From Heliocidaris erythrogramma (taxonomy: Eukaryota > Echinodermata > Echinoidea > Camarodonta > Echinometridae): a stretch of 64,000 nt of DNA. This document shows, in pieces, positions 32,736 through 44,802 of the stretch (the first letter of the stretch is position 1; each line of letters begins with the position of its first letter). Below the pieces are notes generated by a model. It saw only the letters and a list, made by a program, of their open reading frames with translations. It did no database searches and was not told where the DNA came from. The DNA lies in the NCBI GenBank assembly GCA_025617745.1, contig CM046858.1, positions 46,457,697-46,521,696 on the forward strand, written 5' to 3'. Both the position numbers and the translations under genes were made by a program.

Positions 32736-34513
32736 TATGATGCATCACTGATCTGAGCTTGATAAGTTGTTTGCCCTTAATTTTCAATATCACTTTACTC
32801 ATAATTGGATGATGTAAAAAATCTTGATAAAAAACTCTACTGTCCTTATTACTTTATTCTGAAAAGAGACTTGTTGATAACAGTTACAGGTATGTCACCC
32901 GGCATAGGACATACTGAAGGAATCATTATTTGTGTTTCAAGTGTGAGCAGACATTTGATAAGACAAAACTTACTCCATTGGTAATATGTGATGGAAAGTG
33001 TGAAAAGGGGTTAACCCACATACTAGCTGTATTATGATTGATAAAGGGCCGTGCTCAGGTAATATTGAATCCGATCCTAGGTCTAAGGTCAAGTTTCATG
33101 TTAATAATTTGGTCTTTATTTACCCAGGGTAGCCACATCAGTATAAATAACGCTGTTCCTGCAGATCCTGCCTTCCTTTTTAAACAAACGAAGTTAGACC
33201 GATACCTAGTAAGTTTGCCTAATGTTAGACATGACTTTAGACCTAGCATTGGGTTTACTTGCATCGGTAGAATACCAACCATACTGTTATTTTCTTTTAT
33301 CTGCAGTTGAAAGTAACCCTTCTAATGACAAGTCAAGGTTGTAAGACTTTAACCCTGGATTCAACTCTTTACGAATCCCTAACCCTGAACCTAACCTAAA
33401 ACGCAGTCAAAAACCTTACCCTTACCCATACCTTACACCTTTGACGGAATAAAGGCCAAGCAAATGTGGTAGGATCACCTTTGCTAGTTCACCATACAGT
33501 GTGAGTGAATAGAAAGGACACCAATATTCAAGTCCAAATGATTATCTTAAAAACTAAATTAAATCGCTGAAATATATAACAATGGTATGATAGTTGATGA
33601 TGTCTTTTCTATTTTCATAGGCTGCTCACCATATTGCGATCATGAATGATTGAGCACTGACCAGTTTAAAAAAAAGCATGTCAAAAATCATTTTTCCCAA
33701 GTTTGGGCTGAATGCACTTATACATGTACAAGCTTATCTGAAGATAACCTTGTACTCCAGACTAGCTTTTACGGGTGAATAGGCTTCAATAGCTTTTGTG
33801 TGTATCAGCAAGACCTTTTCCAGGCTAGATCATTCATACAGGAGAGGAAAATAATTATTTAAAATTTCACTTTCAAGTCTGAATCCCTACATTTGTGGCA
33901 AAGTAAGGGTTGAAGAGTCCCTGAATCAGGTAATCTAGCAAATTTAAGAAAATTAAATCTTGTTTAGAGCAATTTTGTTGTCTGCTTTTGACTGCTGCAA
34001 TAGTGAATGTTGGACACAGTCCCACATAGGCAAGGGCCTATGAGTGGGCTGAATGGTGTTCAGGAGTTACTTCCATTATTGGTGAGACGATAAGAACTAC
34101 TTTAAAAGAAACTCAAGGGCAATTTCAAAGAGCTATTGTACTGCCCATAGAAATCAGGTTCGGATTACGTAATACACCATTGTAATGTTCGCACATATCT
34201 ACAGGCGATAGACAGGCCTGTTGAAATTGTCTTGAGTTTATTTTTCGAAAGTTGTTAATTTTTATCATGTTTCAGAGTAGATTCAACTGGAGACCATTCA
34301 ACCAGCCTTGGGTTGACCATCGATTTCAATCAAAACTTTGGGAGTGGCAAATTTGACATGAATCAGGAAAACTATTCAGCTGTCCATTGGCGGATTTTAT
34401 TGATCTATATGTACTGCTCGCAACGATATTTAGGTTGAATTTGCATGGATTTCCTTTTTCTTGACTCACACTGTATATATAGGAAATAAAACGTTCTTGA
34501 TATCATGAGTGCA
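32736..34513. other. No gene seen; telomere-like and dispersed repeat fragments
   Basis: A degenerate CCCTAACCCTGAACCTAACC stretch lies at about 33388-33410. A segment at 33992-34062 is an inverted copy of 6620-6680. A possible single decayed finger (CFKCEQTFDKTKLTPL) lies at about 32939-32990. Nothing else is supported. Confidence 0.5.
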
Positions 34514-34687
34514 TTAAAGGAGAATGAAATCCCAAACTTGTGCACCTTGTCAGAAGCAGAAAATCTTAGAAGCATATTACTGAAAGTTTGGATGGCTTTA
34601 TATTAACCCCCAGATAAAGAATAAAAAGGTTATGAAAATTATCAGATTTCAGTTTTAAACAAAAAAAATAGAATTATCAACATTGTC

Positions 34688-36130
34688 ATCATCATCATCA
34701 GCCATTACACCCAGTGGTGTGTAGGGCAGCAACAATGTCTCTCGTCCTCTGCCTATCCTGGGCCAGCCTAGCCAATGAACCCCATGAGTGCTGCATGGTT
34801 TTCATCTCCCCTTCGACTGTTCTCTCCAGGTTATTCGTGGTCTTCCTCTTTTCCTTTTGCCATCTGGGGTCCAGTGCAGTGCTGTTCTTGTGATTGACTG
34901 TGGGTCTTTACAGAGTGTGTGGCCTATCCATTTCCATCGTCGTCTTGTGATGATGGTTCCCATGTCTTCTTGTTGGCATCTCTTTAACAGGTCTTCATTG
35001 GAGATCTTCTTGGGCCAAAATATCCTCAGTATTCGCCGGAGGCAGGTGGTATGGAAGGATCTAAGTTTAGAAAGATCAGCTTCCGTCATCCTCCAGCATT
35101 CTGATCCATAGAGAAGCGTAGACACAACGCAACTCTGATAGAGTTTCAGCTTGGTGTTGGTACTGTACTGTGCAGATCTCCAGATGTCATTCATTCCCCT
35201 AAACACATTCCTCTAAACACATTCCTAGCTTTGCCCAGTCTGCTGTGGATGTCTTCCTTTGTGCCACCCTCGGGTCTGATGATGCTGCCCAAGTAGGTAA
35301 AGCTGTCTGCTTGGCGTAGATCTTCTCCATTGACCTGAACAGGAGCAGGCCTGTTCACATTCAGAGTCATTGTCTCCGTCTTCTTAGTGCTGATCCGGAG
35401 CCCAATTTGCTGTCCATACGTCTGCAGTCTGCTGGTTTTATCCTGCATATGTTGGTGTGTATGGGAGAGCAGTGCCAGGTCGTCGGCAAAATCCAGATCA
35501 TCGAGAGTAGTGAACAAGCTCCAGCGGATCCCTCTTGGAGAGTCCTCTGTTGTCTTTCTCATGACCCAGTCAATGGCCAAGTTGAAGAGAACTGCTGACA
35601 TCACACATCCCTGTCTGACGCCGGTTTTAACGTCAAAAAAGGTGTCACTGTGTCCCACTGAGCATCTGAAGTTGTAGAAGCTCTTGATTAGTTGGACTAG
35701 CTTGCATGGGACGCCATAATTTCGAAGGATGTTCCAAAGGCTTTCTCTGTGGATGCTGTCAAATACCTTTTCAAAATCTACAAAATTCACATACAGTTGT
35801 CTCTGCCACTCTTTACACTGCTCGATGATGTTGCGGAGTGCGAAGATCTGATCTGCACATCCTCTGTGTTTCCTGAACCCTGCTTGCTCTTTCCTCAGCT
35901 TGTTGTCGACAGCATCTGATATTCTCATGATGATGACCTTTGTCAGAATCTTGCTTGGCACAGACAAAAGAGTGATCCCTCTCCAGTTGTTGCAGTCGTT
36001 TAGGGCTCCTTTCTGAATCACTCCTTTTGTCCATTCTTCGGGCACTTTTTCGCCCTCCCAATTGCTGTGAAAACGGGTTGCAGGATGGTGGCTGCAAGTT
36101 CAGGATCCGCCTTGAACAATTCAGCATTTC
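34688..36130 (-). pseudogene. Non-LTR retrotransposon reverse transcriptase, 5'-truncated and frameshifted
   Basis: The minus strand encodes much of a LINE reverse transcriptase. Early motifs include NNWRGITLLSVPSKIL and EQAGFRKHRGCADQI. The catalytic region has VRQGCVMSA then DLDFADDLALLSH, followed by FTYLGSII. The thumb and C-terminal tail have LYGSECWRMTEADL, WKWIGHTLCKD and GKRKRGRPRITWR. Three frameshifts break it: near 36060, near 35200 (where a short CCTCTAAACACATT duplication lies) and near 34810. The final stop lies near 34690, followed by a (CATCAT)-like run. The endonuclease domain is missing. The exact clade is uncertain. Confidence 0.9.
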
Positions 36131-36384
36131 AAGCAACATTGTGCTTGAAATATATTGTGAGGAATATATTTATGAACACCACCTTTAATGCAGAAATCAA
36201 GATATATTCAAGGAAAGTGGATTTTTACATTTGTATAAGGCAATTGGAAAGTATTAGCACATTTACATCACAGCATCTCATTAGCATAATGAGGACTCAT
36301 GTAGCGATTTAGGATTTTAAATTTTCATTACTTTTTTATTAGTTTTCCGTTTTTCCTCAACCTTTCATTCTTCTTTCGTATGAG

Positions 36385-36795
36385 ATATTTGCTGCTATGC
36401 TATGTCTCGAAGGCGTTGTAACCAGTCGACAATCTCGTTGCTTGGGTTCGTTAGTTCGGGAGGGGTTCCCCAGGTGGTCCGAGTTCAGTACACTCAAACA
36501 GTATGTGATGGGATGTTTGCTCGGGGGTGCCGCACGGACAAGCTGCTGATGGGCGGAGTCCCCAGCGGTGCATGCTGGCACTGAACCGGCCGACTCCGGT
36601 ACGCAGACGGTTCAGAGTGACCCACTCTCTGCGGGGGAGTTCAGCACCTGGTGGAGTCTTGGTACCAGGGGCAATGGTTAGTTGGACAGGTTTAGCCGTC
36701 TCTTGCCAGTCATGCTTCCACTGCTCCATTAGGTTGAAGTTGGAGCGCATAAGGGATGCTGCGTGGCGGCTATGATATGCTTCTTTGATTTTATT
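36385..36795 (-). pseudogene. Second LINE fragment, C-terminal zinc-finger end
   Basis: The minus strand encodes WVTLNRLRTGVGRF, HRWGLRPSAACPCG, then EQTSHHILFEC. This is the Cys/His-containing C terminus typical of several non-LTR retrotransposons. A frameshift follows near 36460, after which ELTNPSNEIVDWLQRLRDIA ends at a stop (about 36400). It is a different family from the neighbouring LINE. Its upstream edge runs into the G22 tract. Confidence 0.8.
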
Positions 36796-36817
36796 GGGGG
36801 GGGGGGGGGGGGGGGGG
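36796..36817 (+). repeat. G22 homopolymer tract
   Basis: Twenty-two G residues directly abut the right 15-bp inverted end. The DNA from 36833 to 37840 is AT-rich with no gene seen. Confidence 0.95.
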
Positions 36818-37849
36818 TTCATTCTCCTTTAAGGGATATATAGTTGCAAGCAAGGATCAAAAGTGTTGTATAAATCACTGACACTTGGATGGCTCATATT
36901 AGCCCTCCAAATGGACAATTTCTCTTTTTTTATTATATTTTCCTTACTTCCTTTCTGAATGCTCAGGAAAGCACATTCATTTGTATGATAGTGAAAGATA
37001 ATCTTGAGATTGAGTAATGAATATTAAAAATCCAACTCTCACAAAAGCAGACCATACTGAATGTTTAAGAATACAGTCTTTTAAATGTATTTTGGAGAGA
37101 TGGATAATAGCTGACTCTGAGTAATGGACCAACAAGTTAAGGGAAACAATTTAATTGTTCAAACCATTTGACTATCAAGATATGCAAATAATTTTTTTTA
37201 ATGCCTTTCTCTGAATGTGATTTTCAGCAAGTTTATGTTGGATATTTATGCTAGTCCGAACAACTTATCTATAGAAATGCACAAACAATTCAGAATTCAT
37301 TACAATCCAGTTCTTCTGAAGGCAGTTCTGTTCGTCAGAGTAGAAGATTGGATTTGTATGGAACTTAGCAAGTTGTAAGCCCATCAGAAATATATTTGTT
37401 CCAGTTGAAGCTATTTTCTCCATACATTATATATGAGATTTCAGTACATCTGGCGACAGTATCAGTCTGATAGCCCTCCGAGAGCAAACTTCAGTCAGAC
37501 AAAATTTCAAGTAAACTTTCTCAAAATAAGAAACGAGTAATCTGACTGACCGCTCGAGAAATTGTTTCATATGTCAATATCCATCTGTTTCCTGGCACAA
37601 TATATGTTTGGTGTTTCAATAAAATCGATATAAGGCAGAGAAGAGAGTATTCAAGTAATGTTGTTCCTTTTTTTTACAGCAGTAAATAAATGTGCTCAAT
37701 ATGAGAAAAATTCTAAAGGGAACCTTTGAATACAGAGAACTGAGAGTGAGGAAACTTTAGTAAGGTCATCTGAGTGCATGATTTAATTTTATTACCATCC
37801 AGTGTCTTTTGCAAAACATGTGTGGTTGCTTGAGGTGAGTAAGCGTAGG

Positions 37850-39200
37850 TACATGTACATGTAAAGGTGTACAAGTAGGAGGGTTAGACGAATTGGTTGA
37901 AGGTGTATTAGGGTGTGTGGTGGGTTAGGATGTGTGAAGGCGTATGTGCGAGTGGGGTGGATGAAATTAGGTGAAGATGTAAGAGGGTGTTGGGTGGATG
38001 ATGATAAATGAAGGCGTGGGTTGGGTTAGGATGTGTGGTGGTGTATGAGGGTGTGAGATGGATGAATTTTGATAAACATGTCATAGGGTGTAGGATGGAA
38101 GGTATACGTGGGTGTGGGGTGGATGAAGGTATACGTGCGTAGTCCTTTAATCGTGAATGCGAGCAGTGTGTGTGTGTCTATGTATGTGCCTATGCGTTTG
38201 TTTAGCATTATGTCCGAGGACATTTTCGGACAGAGAACAAAAAGAAAATCATGACAACAATGGTCCTCGGAAGCCGGACAATAGTCCTCGAACGTCGAAC
38301 AATGAATTTATGCCTTATTCCGTCGACTGTCCGAGGACGAGTAACAATAGAGGAACAATAGTTGTCCTCGGAAGTAAAGCCATGTAAACGTGTATGTGTG
38401 GGTGGGTGTGTGTGTGAGTGAATGTCTGGTTTTAGGGAAGTAAGTGTGGGTAGGAGGGATGGAAGGTTTCTACGCGGGTTTAGGCTGGGAAGTGGTAGTT
38501 TTGGAGGGAATGGGTAGGTAGGGGTATATGTGGGTAGGTAGGGTCCTTGTTTGTTTTTAAATAAAAGATTCCGTAAGATTATGATTTGTTCACTTTGTTT
38601 GGATATACATCATCACACTAATATGTTTAAATCTTATAATCATGTATGGAATAATTTCAATTCAGTTACAACATTGGAAACGTACCTTCATTAGTTTGAT
38701 TTTATATTCCAAACTAAGAATATTTTGAATGATAATTATATAAATGATGATAAAGTATTTAATTTGTTCATTTTGTTAGAACATTCAAAGAGAATATTAT
38801 GTTGATTTCATGAAATCATTAATAAAAATCATTGAAAAAAAAGTGGATTAGGATGTGTGAAGGTGTATGTGGGTGTGGGGTAGATGAGGGTTGGTGAAGG
38901 TGGGTGTGGGTGGATGAGGGTGGGTGAAGGTGTATGTGGGTGTAGGGCGGATGAGAGTGGGTGAAGGTATATGTCGGCGTGTGGTGGATTAGGGTGGGTG
39001 AAGGTGTATGTGGGTGTGGGGTGGATGAGGCTAGGTGAAGGTGTATTTGGGTGTGGGTGGATGAGGATGTGAGGTGGACGAATTCGGTGAAAGTATATGT
39101 AAATAAGAGGTGTATCCGAAGGTGGGTAAATGAACAGTTAATGCTAGGTGGGGCATGTGGGGTGTGGGTGCTCGTGTGGGTTTGTATGTGTGTATCCAAG
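37850..39200 (+). repeat. GT-rich minisatellite with two interruptions
   Basis: Units of about 30 bases with the pattern GGTGAAGGTGTATGTGGGTG then GGGGTGGATGAGG fill 37850-38160, 38385-38545 and 38840-39200. A segment at 38213-38372 bounded by inverted TCCGAGGAC and GTCCTCGGA interrupts the first break and may be an inserted MITE. AT-rich DNA fills 38560-38840. The histidine/threonine-rich frames on the minus strand are artefacts. Confidence 0.85.
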
Positions 39201-39533
39201 TTGTGTGTATTAAGTCCATTTACATGATTTACTTGTATACTTTGCGTTCAATGCATGATATAATTTCTTCAATGTATGATATAATTTATATGTGATTATG
39301 TGAAAAGGGAAATAAATGAAAATGGAAAGAAACAAAAAAAGTGTATGTGGATCCACCCCCTTTCATATTTTCCACCACAACCGTCTAAGAAATGTTGATT
39401 TTTACAGATAACATTTAAGACGCCTACAGTCATGACTGTTGTGGAAACGGGTTACCCTCACTGTACTTTATGGTTTATGTTAATCTTACCCTATTGTAAA
39501 AGGCAAGGAACCCAACACCCTCCCCCCAACACC

Positions 39534-39535
<2 letters not shown>

Positions 39536-39569
<34 letters not shown>

Positions 39570-39601
39570 CTCTCTCTTTCTCTTTCTCTTTCTCTCCCTC
39601 T
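39536..39601 (+). repeat. (CT)n microsatellite
   Basis: Nearly pure CT repeats with a few T insertions. Confidence 0.95.
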
Positions 39602-39720
39602 CAAATTTCTTAAGTATATCATTTGTAACTTTGATATTTCAATTAATGTAGGATTCAGATGACATATATCTATACCACTTGCAACTCAACTGGTCTTTCT
39701 CAATTAGATGTACCTTTAAG

Positions 39721-40187
39721 TAAACGAAGAAGCTTGACTGGGGAGGAATTTTTAATTTGTAAACAAATCTTTAGGCATTTTACTCCCAGTGTTAAAGATC
39801 GTATGCTCGATCTGTAATGAAAAACACAAGTCAGAAAAAATTGGAACCAGCGGGATTCGAACCTGTCATCTACTGCTTGCCGGGAAGCGACTTAACCACC
39901 AGGCTATTCTGGTTCACGGCCAAGTCACGATGAAACTAGAATCAAATACCCAAGATCCTCTTCTTTCTGACTCATTAATATTCATTTTTAACGGTCCGCC
40001 GTAGACAATGGTTAGTAAACGAAGAAGCTTGACTGGGGAGGAATTTTTAATTTGTAAACAAATCTTTAGGCATTTTACTCCCAGTGTTAAACATCGTATG
40101 CTCGATCTGTAATGAAAAACACAAGTCAGAAGAAAATGGAACCAGCGGGATTCGAACCTGTCATCTACTGCTTGCCGGGCAGCTTGT
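39721..40187 (-). repeat. Direct duplication containing tRNA-like SINE heads (minus)
   Basis: About 120 bases beginning TAAACGAAGAAGCTTGACTG recur at 295-base spacing (39721 and 40016). Each is followed by GGATTCGAACCTGTCATCTA. In the first copy the minus strand forms a tRNA-like unit at 39840-39916 with a perfect seven-pair acceptor (GAACCAG/CTGGTTC) and box B GGTTCGAATCC. The anticodon arm does not fold properly, so I call it a SINE or pseudo-tRNA. The second copy is truncated after the B box. Confidence 0.7.
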
Positions 40188-41778
40188 TTACGATATGTAG
40201 ACGATTCTTACATACATCGATATATATTCACCTCACCCCAGTTTCATAAAATTTTTATCAATTACATGTCACAATGAGTCATACAAGCATTAAAATTACT
40301 GCATTTAATTGTTTTTGAGCAGTGCGACAACTTTTATTTAAGATCAGTTTATGAAATCGATTTGCTCATGCGTTTTGTAGAGTAGAATTCAATTCAATTC
40401 AATTTATTTACTTCATAAAATCACACGAGTTAATATATATATATATACATCAAAAAGTATGAGGATCTAACAGCCTAGAAAAGCCAGTGGCTTGACGTTG
40501 CAGGGGGATCCATAACATAAAAATGTATAAAACAAGCAGTAAAAGTTATAATACAAAATACAAAATACAGAACATAAAACAAAATGTTAGAAGCAAGCTA
40601 AAAGGAAGGAAAAGGTATAACATGTAATATTTGGAGAGATACATTGTACTTCTGAGGTGATACATGAGATAGGAAATACAGAGGAAGCTCCAAACAAGCC
40701 TGAACGGATCTCAAACTGGTCTTTGGAACAATATTTTGCACTCGTTAGCTCCATGACTACGAGCACAATACGTGACATCTCACATTTCTCCAAAACGAAT
40801 GTAGAGAAGTATATTTCATTATAAGCTAAGTGATATACATTTTGTTATCAGTACCCTTATATATATTACTCAAATGAGCTGTTTATAACATCATATACTA
40901 AAAAGAACCTAACAACTGCTATATATTCTGAACGAATAATGATTTCGCAGCACAGTGCCACAAAGTCCAGCTGCAATTTTAGCAATGCAAAAGTTAATTT
41001 TGTGCTGAAATGCTATTCTTTTATTAATTCATAGACAGTAAATTCATAATATAGACATATGAGATTAAGAGAAAAAAAACCCGCTCGTAATATTACAAAA
41101 GGCCAAAAAATATCCAGTACAGGCTTCTCACTGAATAAGAAAGGGAATAAAATAAAGGTATACTTTGCCCCCCCCCCCCCCCCCCCCCGCAGGTGGCCCG
41201 TTTTCTTGTAATGGCACGGCTGAGCATGGCTACCTAGTCTTCAAATGCACCAGCGGTAATATCTTATATTAAATCTTTGTTGTGTGGTTTTTATCACGGA
41301 TAGAATCAGATGAATTTAGACGGACAGGAACAATTTACATAAATGCTGTATTTCCAGACCATTGAAATACGTAATTGAAATACGGAATTATTTGATGATC
41401 GAAGGATATCGTGTTTGAAAAGATAGATTCAAAGCAAAATTAAGATACGCTGAAATGACCATCTGAAGCGGCTTTACTCACCGAATAATAATAATAAATA
41501 CAGCATTTATAATGCTCCATCGATCTAGTATACACTATTCTAAGGCGCAAAAGGAACAATTTATATAAGTGAACAAGATAAGAAAAAAAGTGCATAAATA
41601 TATGTAACAAATATATAAATTTAATATGATGAGAACATGTATGACTTTAGACTTGACTTTAATGTTCCTGTAGTGATGTTTCAGAATCTGTTGAATGTTA
41701 CAATTCTTTATTACGAACTGTCCTTGGTGAGTATGCTCCTGTGAAAGAGAGACCTTTTTCATGTGTAATCCTGTTTTT
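40188..41778. other. No gene seen; AT-rich repeats and a C21 tract
   Basis: A CAATTCAATTCAATTTATTT run lies near 40390 and a (TA)n run near 40434. A C21 tract lies at 41168-41188. The segment 40248-40365 weakly resembles the GTTTCATAAAA-type MITE. No supported gene. Confidence 0.5.
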
Positions 41779-42330
41779 CTTAAAGGGAAAGTAAATCCTG
41801 GCAATTTAGTTAGCTGTTTAGTTGAAGGGCACATTGTTGATTATATATGTCGAATTTCAACACATTTGGGCCCCCCTAACGCCGTCAATAAGTAGTTAGA
41901 AATATCAATTTTGTCGTCTGCTAGAAGGTCCTATATCGATCGTGTGCGTCGCCATTTTGAACAGATAAGCCCCGCCCTGTGACATTTTGTCGGACCTCTC
42001 GGACCAGAAGTACCCGGATGCCGCCATTATTACGCGTTTCAAAATGGTGTACTGCCAGGCGTTCGGATGCTCCAATATAATAAAAATGAACAAGACGTTC
42101 CGAATTTCAGCCAATCACAGTTCCCCCTTGGCATGTCCGACAAAACGTCATCATAGCGCGGGTGAATAAAAAATATGGCCAACCCCGATAGCAGGCTGTA
42201 GCAGACGATCATTGCTCACAAAAGTGTGAATTACTCCACCGTCAAGAGGTAAATTTTCACAGTAATGTCAAGAATTGTGCTCTTAACACTCTCAGTAGGC
42301 CAAAAGTCCAGGGTTTACCTTCCCTTTAAG
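41779..42330. mobile_element. TIR element carrying the start of a THAP-like domain
   Basis: The inverted termini CTTAAAGGGAAAGTAAATCC and its complement (ending CCTTCCCTTTAAG) define 552 bp. Inside, at about 42044, a plus-strand ATG begins MVYCQAFGCSN, matching the first C-x4-C pair of a THAP zinc finger. The rest of the domain is lost within about 20 codons. A second inverted pair, TTTTGTCGGAC and GTCCGACAAAA, lies inside. THAP domains are the DNA-binding part of P-type transposases, so this is probably a deletion derivative of such an element. Confidence 0.65.
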
Positions 42331-42409
42331 TAGTGCAAATTTATTTTACCAAATCCAAAACTAAAATCATACGTTTATATAACTTTAACTTATTTTGTTG
42401 TCACCCTTT

Positions 42410-42745
42410 AGTCTCATTGGCTACCCTTGTGGGGCCTGGTGGACTCAGGTGCTAGAGCTCCTGTGAGTTATGTGCTGACTGGGCTTGCCCCTTGAATTGT
42501 CAGTGAACGGAGTAGCAAGAGGGCACCAGGCCTCACCGGATGGAGCTGAGAGTCACAGTGGGTGATGCAAATGTTGAGAATTTGTTTTAAGTCTGTAGTA
42601 CTAATAACCTCATTTAACATAAATTTGTAGTATACCTAGATTAAATTTAAAGAGAACTGTTGCTGTGCTAGCGCCATGAGCGTCCTTGGACGATGTGTGC
42701 ACGCTATAAGTTTTCACCATTATTATTATTATTATTATTATTCTG
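42410..42745 (+). repeat. SINE-like segment with (ATT)n tail
   Basis: A moderately GC-rich body is followed by GCGCCATGAGCGTCCTTGGA, CGCTATAAG and an ATT repeat at 42718-42742, the kind of 3' end seen in the SINE at 19301-19644. A clear tRNA head is not visible. Confidence 0.45.
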
Positions 42746-42879
42746 CTGAAGCAGCCCGTGGACATCCACGGGCGCTAGCTGTGTTTATGATTAACCACCG
42801 TACCGTATATTTGTTACAATAATCAAGTGAATAAATAAAAAAGTTGGGTAGAGTTATTTTTACCAAGAAGTATTTACAA

Positions 42880-43200
42880 CATGTCCATTGGCGAACCCGG
42901 GGGGGGGGGGGGGAGGTGCTTCTGGCCCGTGCCACCCCCTCCCCCCGTTCAAAGGCAGGAAAGTATGCATTTTGACCATAGACGATCCGCCCTTTTGTTG
43001 AACGTGCCCCGCCCCCTTTTAGAATGAAACCTTTTTTTGGCTTGTCAGAGAATTATGGAGGGACCCCGCATAACCACCCCCTCCTGAGCGAATTTTCTAG
43101 GTCTGAGGTCCACCCCCCCCCCCCCACCTCAGGTCTGCCTTTTCCAAAATTTGACAAACCTGCACTTGTTTTCCCCGCCTTATGCTAAAATTCTGGATCC
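42880..43200 (+). repeat. G-tract-bearing dispersed repeat, copy 1
   Basis: CATTGGCGAACCCGG leads into G15 (42899-42913). It is followed by TATGCATTTTGACCATAGAC, GATCCGCCCTTTTGTTGAAC and CTTGTCAGAGAATTATGGAG. The same order occurs at 56141-56370. A C13 run lies at 43113-43125. Confidence 0.85.
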
Positions 43201-44802
43201 GCCCTGATCATGTGAATAATTATGTCTTATTTATCCAAAGCTTGCATGAGTTTTGAAGAAAATTCCTTTTAATCTTGATGAAAATTGATGATATGGATAT
43301 AATAATGTTCGAGTAGAATATCCATGCATAGACCTAGAGGGAGCGATTTGATCTAATTGCCATGTTTCTGTGGTTTATTAATACTCAGAGTAACATCCAT
43401 AATTAGCGGTACGTCCCCTGTAGAGGATGCAATAATGAGAAAAAATGAATTTGTCATTTTATTTTCAGGGGGATTATGGCCCCCGTATATGGGTCTTGGG
43501 AGGACCGACGGATTGACTCCACCCCCCCCCCCTCCAGTTCCCCCATTCCATTGTCATCCCATCACCCTCAGGGCGAGGGGATAAGGGATTAATATCATTA
43601 TACGTATTCATAATCATTATGGAAATATTTTCGAAGGAATTTTCTTCTTATCAGATTTTCTGAGAAAGTGTCAAATTACCGGGAGCGAACGTCGTGAAAC
43701 ATACACACTAAACTGTGTGTGTGACCATGAAGCTTCAAATGATGTAACTCTATACCTGTGATCTAACACGTGTGTATAATACTGCACTGTACACTGAAGC
43801 CATGTGGATATATGGCCATGTCGTTCTGCGGAATAGCTCCCCTTCACAGGGAAAGGTATATGGTTGGCTGGGCATGAAGCTACAGACCCGCTTTATGGGT
43901 GGGCGGAATTATTAGGCCTACTCCCTGCGGAAATTCAATGTTTAAAAATGAATTTATGAAATATGGACGGGACGTCAGCCCTCAAGAAGTGCCTCCCACC
44001 ACCCTAAGAACCTTCCCACCCGTGGGTACCAAAAGGCGGGGACCGAAAGGGCCAGGGGAGGAGCCTATTTGAACCAAAAAAACAGCCCGAAATCCTTAGT
44101 GTATTATATAATAAGATTCTGCTGATCGGATTTTCAGAGGAAGAGCATTCCATAGAGATGGAGCTGCTGGCTGCTGCTGTTAAAGACTTCTCCAAGACTT
44201 CCATGTGTGGAGTAAGAATTTGAATTGTATTCTTTTGCATACTTGTAGCCAGTGAAGACTTTTCAGAACTGGGGTAATGTGGGAAAACTTAGATGTTCTA
44301 CTGAGGACCCGAGCAGCAGAATTCTGCGCAGTGCACATTGCAGTTTACCAAGTTGGTAAGAAGAGGCTTTGAACAAAAAATCATTTCCATAATCAAAACG
44401 TGACATAACTTACGAGTGAATAACAGAGGATGCAACCTTATTTGATAGTACCCAGAAATGCATGAACAGGGGCATCTGTCCCAGACCCCTTGTGAGGATG
44501 CATGTGCAGAATGTATGTTACTGGACAGCTCATCAAGCCCTCTACATGCCCTCTCCATCCTATGCTGGACGCCCACTAATAAATGGCAGCTTTCAAGAGT
44601 GATGTTTTATAGTATTATTTTAAAACACTGTCTGTAATACTATAATAAGATACTTATAATGCTCATTTAATACTGTAAGCAGTATATAAAATGGTATTTG
44701 TACAGCACAAGTTCATGTTTATTTCCCTAGTCTTTTCAGTTAGAATAAATGAATCTGCACATGACAGAAGGAGCGACCAGGATTTTGACGACATGGTAGT
44801 TT
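43201..44802. other. No gene seen downstream of B-box gene 1
   Basis: A C11 tract lies near 43521. The DNA around 44090-44590 has moderately biased composition, but its frames show no domain. It is probably old repeat DNA; the last 100 bases may be 3' UTR of the B-box gene. Confidence 0.45.

Larger units (their letters stand above)
34514..36832. mobile_element. Composite segment with 15-bp inverted ends, containing two LINE fragments
   Basis: TTAAAGGAGAATGAA at 34514-34528 is matched exactly by its reverse complement at 36818-36832. Between them lie two non-LTR retrotransposon fragments, both on the minus strand. The simplest reading is a TTAAAGG-type element invaded by LINEs. Chance pairing is possible because the ends are short. 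Confidence 0.5.

Noticed and set aside
33038-33310. Coding exon open on both strands
   Set aside because: The opposing frames reflect partial palindromy of a repeat fragment; no domain is recognised.
33880-33960. Decayed zinc finger (AATCCCTACATTTGTGGCAA)
   Set aside because: Only a fragment resembles a finger; too short and no histidine pair.
38819-39219. Histidine/threonine-rich proteins on the minus strand
   Set aside because: They are translations of the GT-rich minisatellite.
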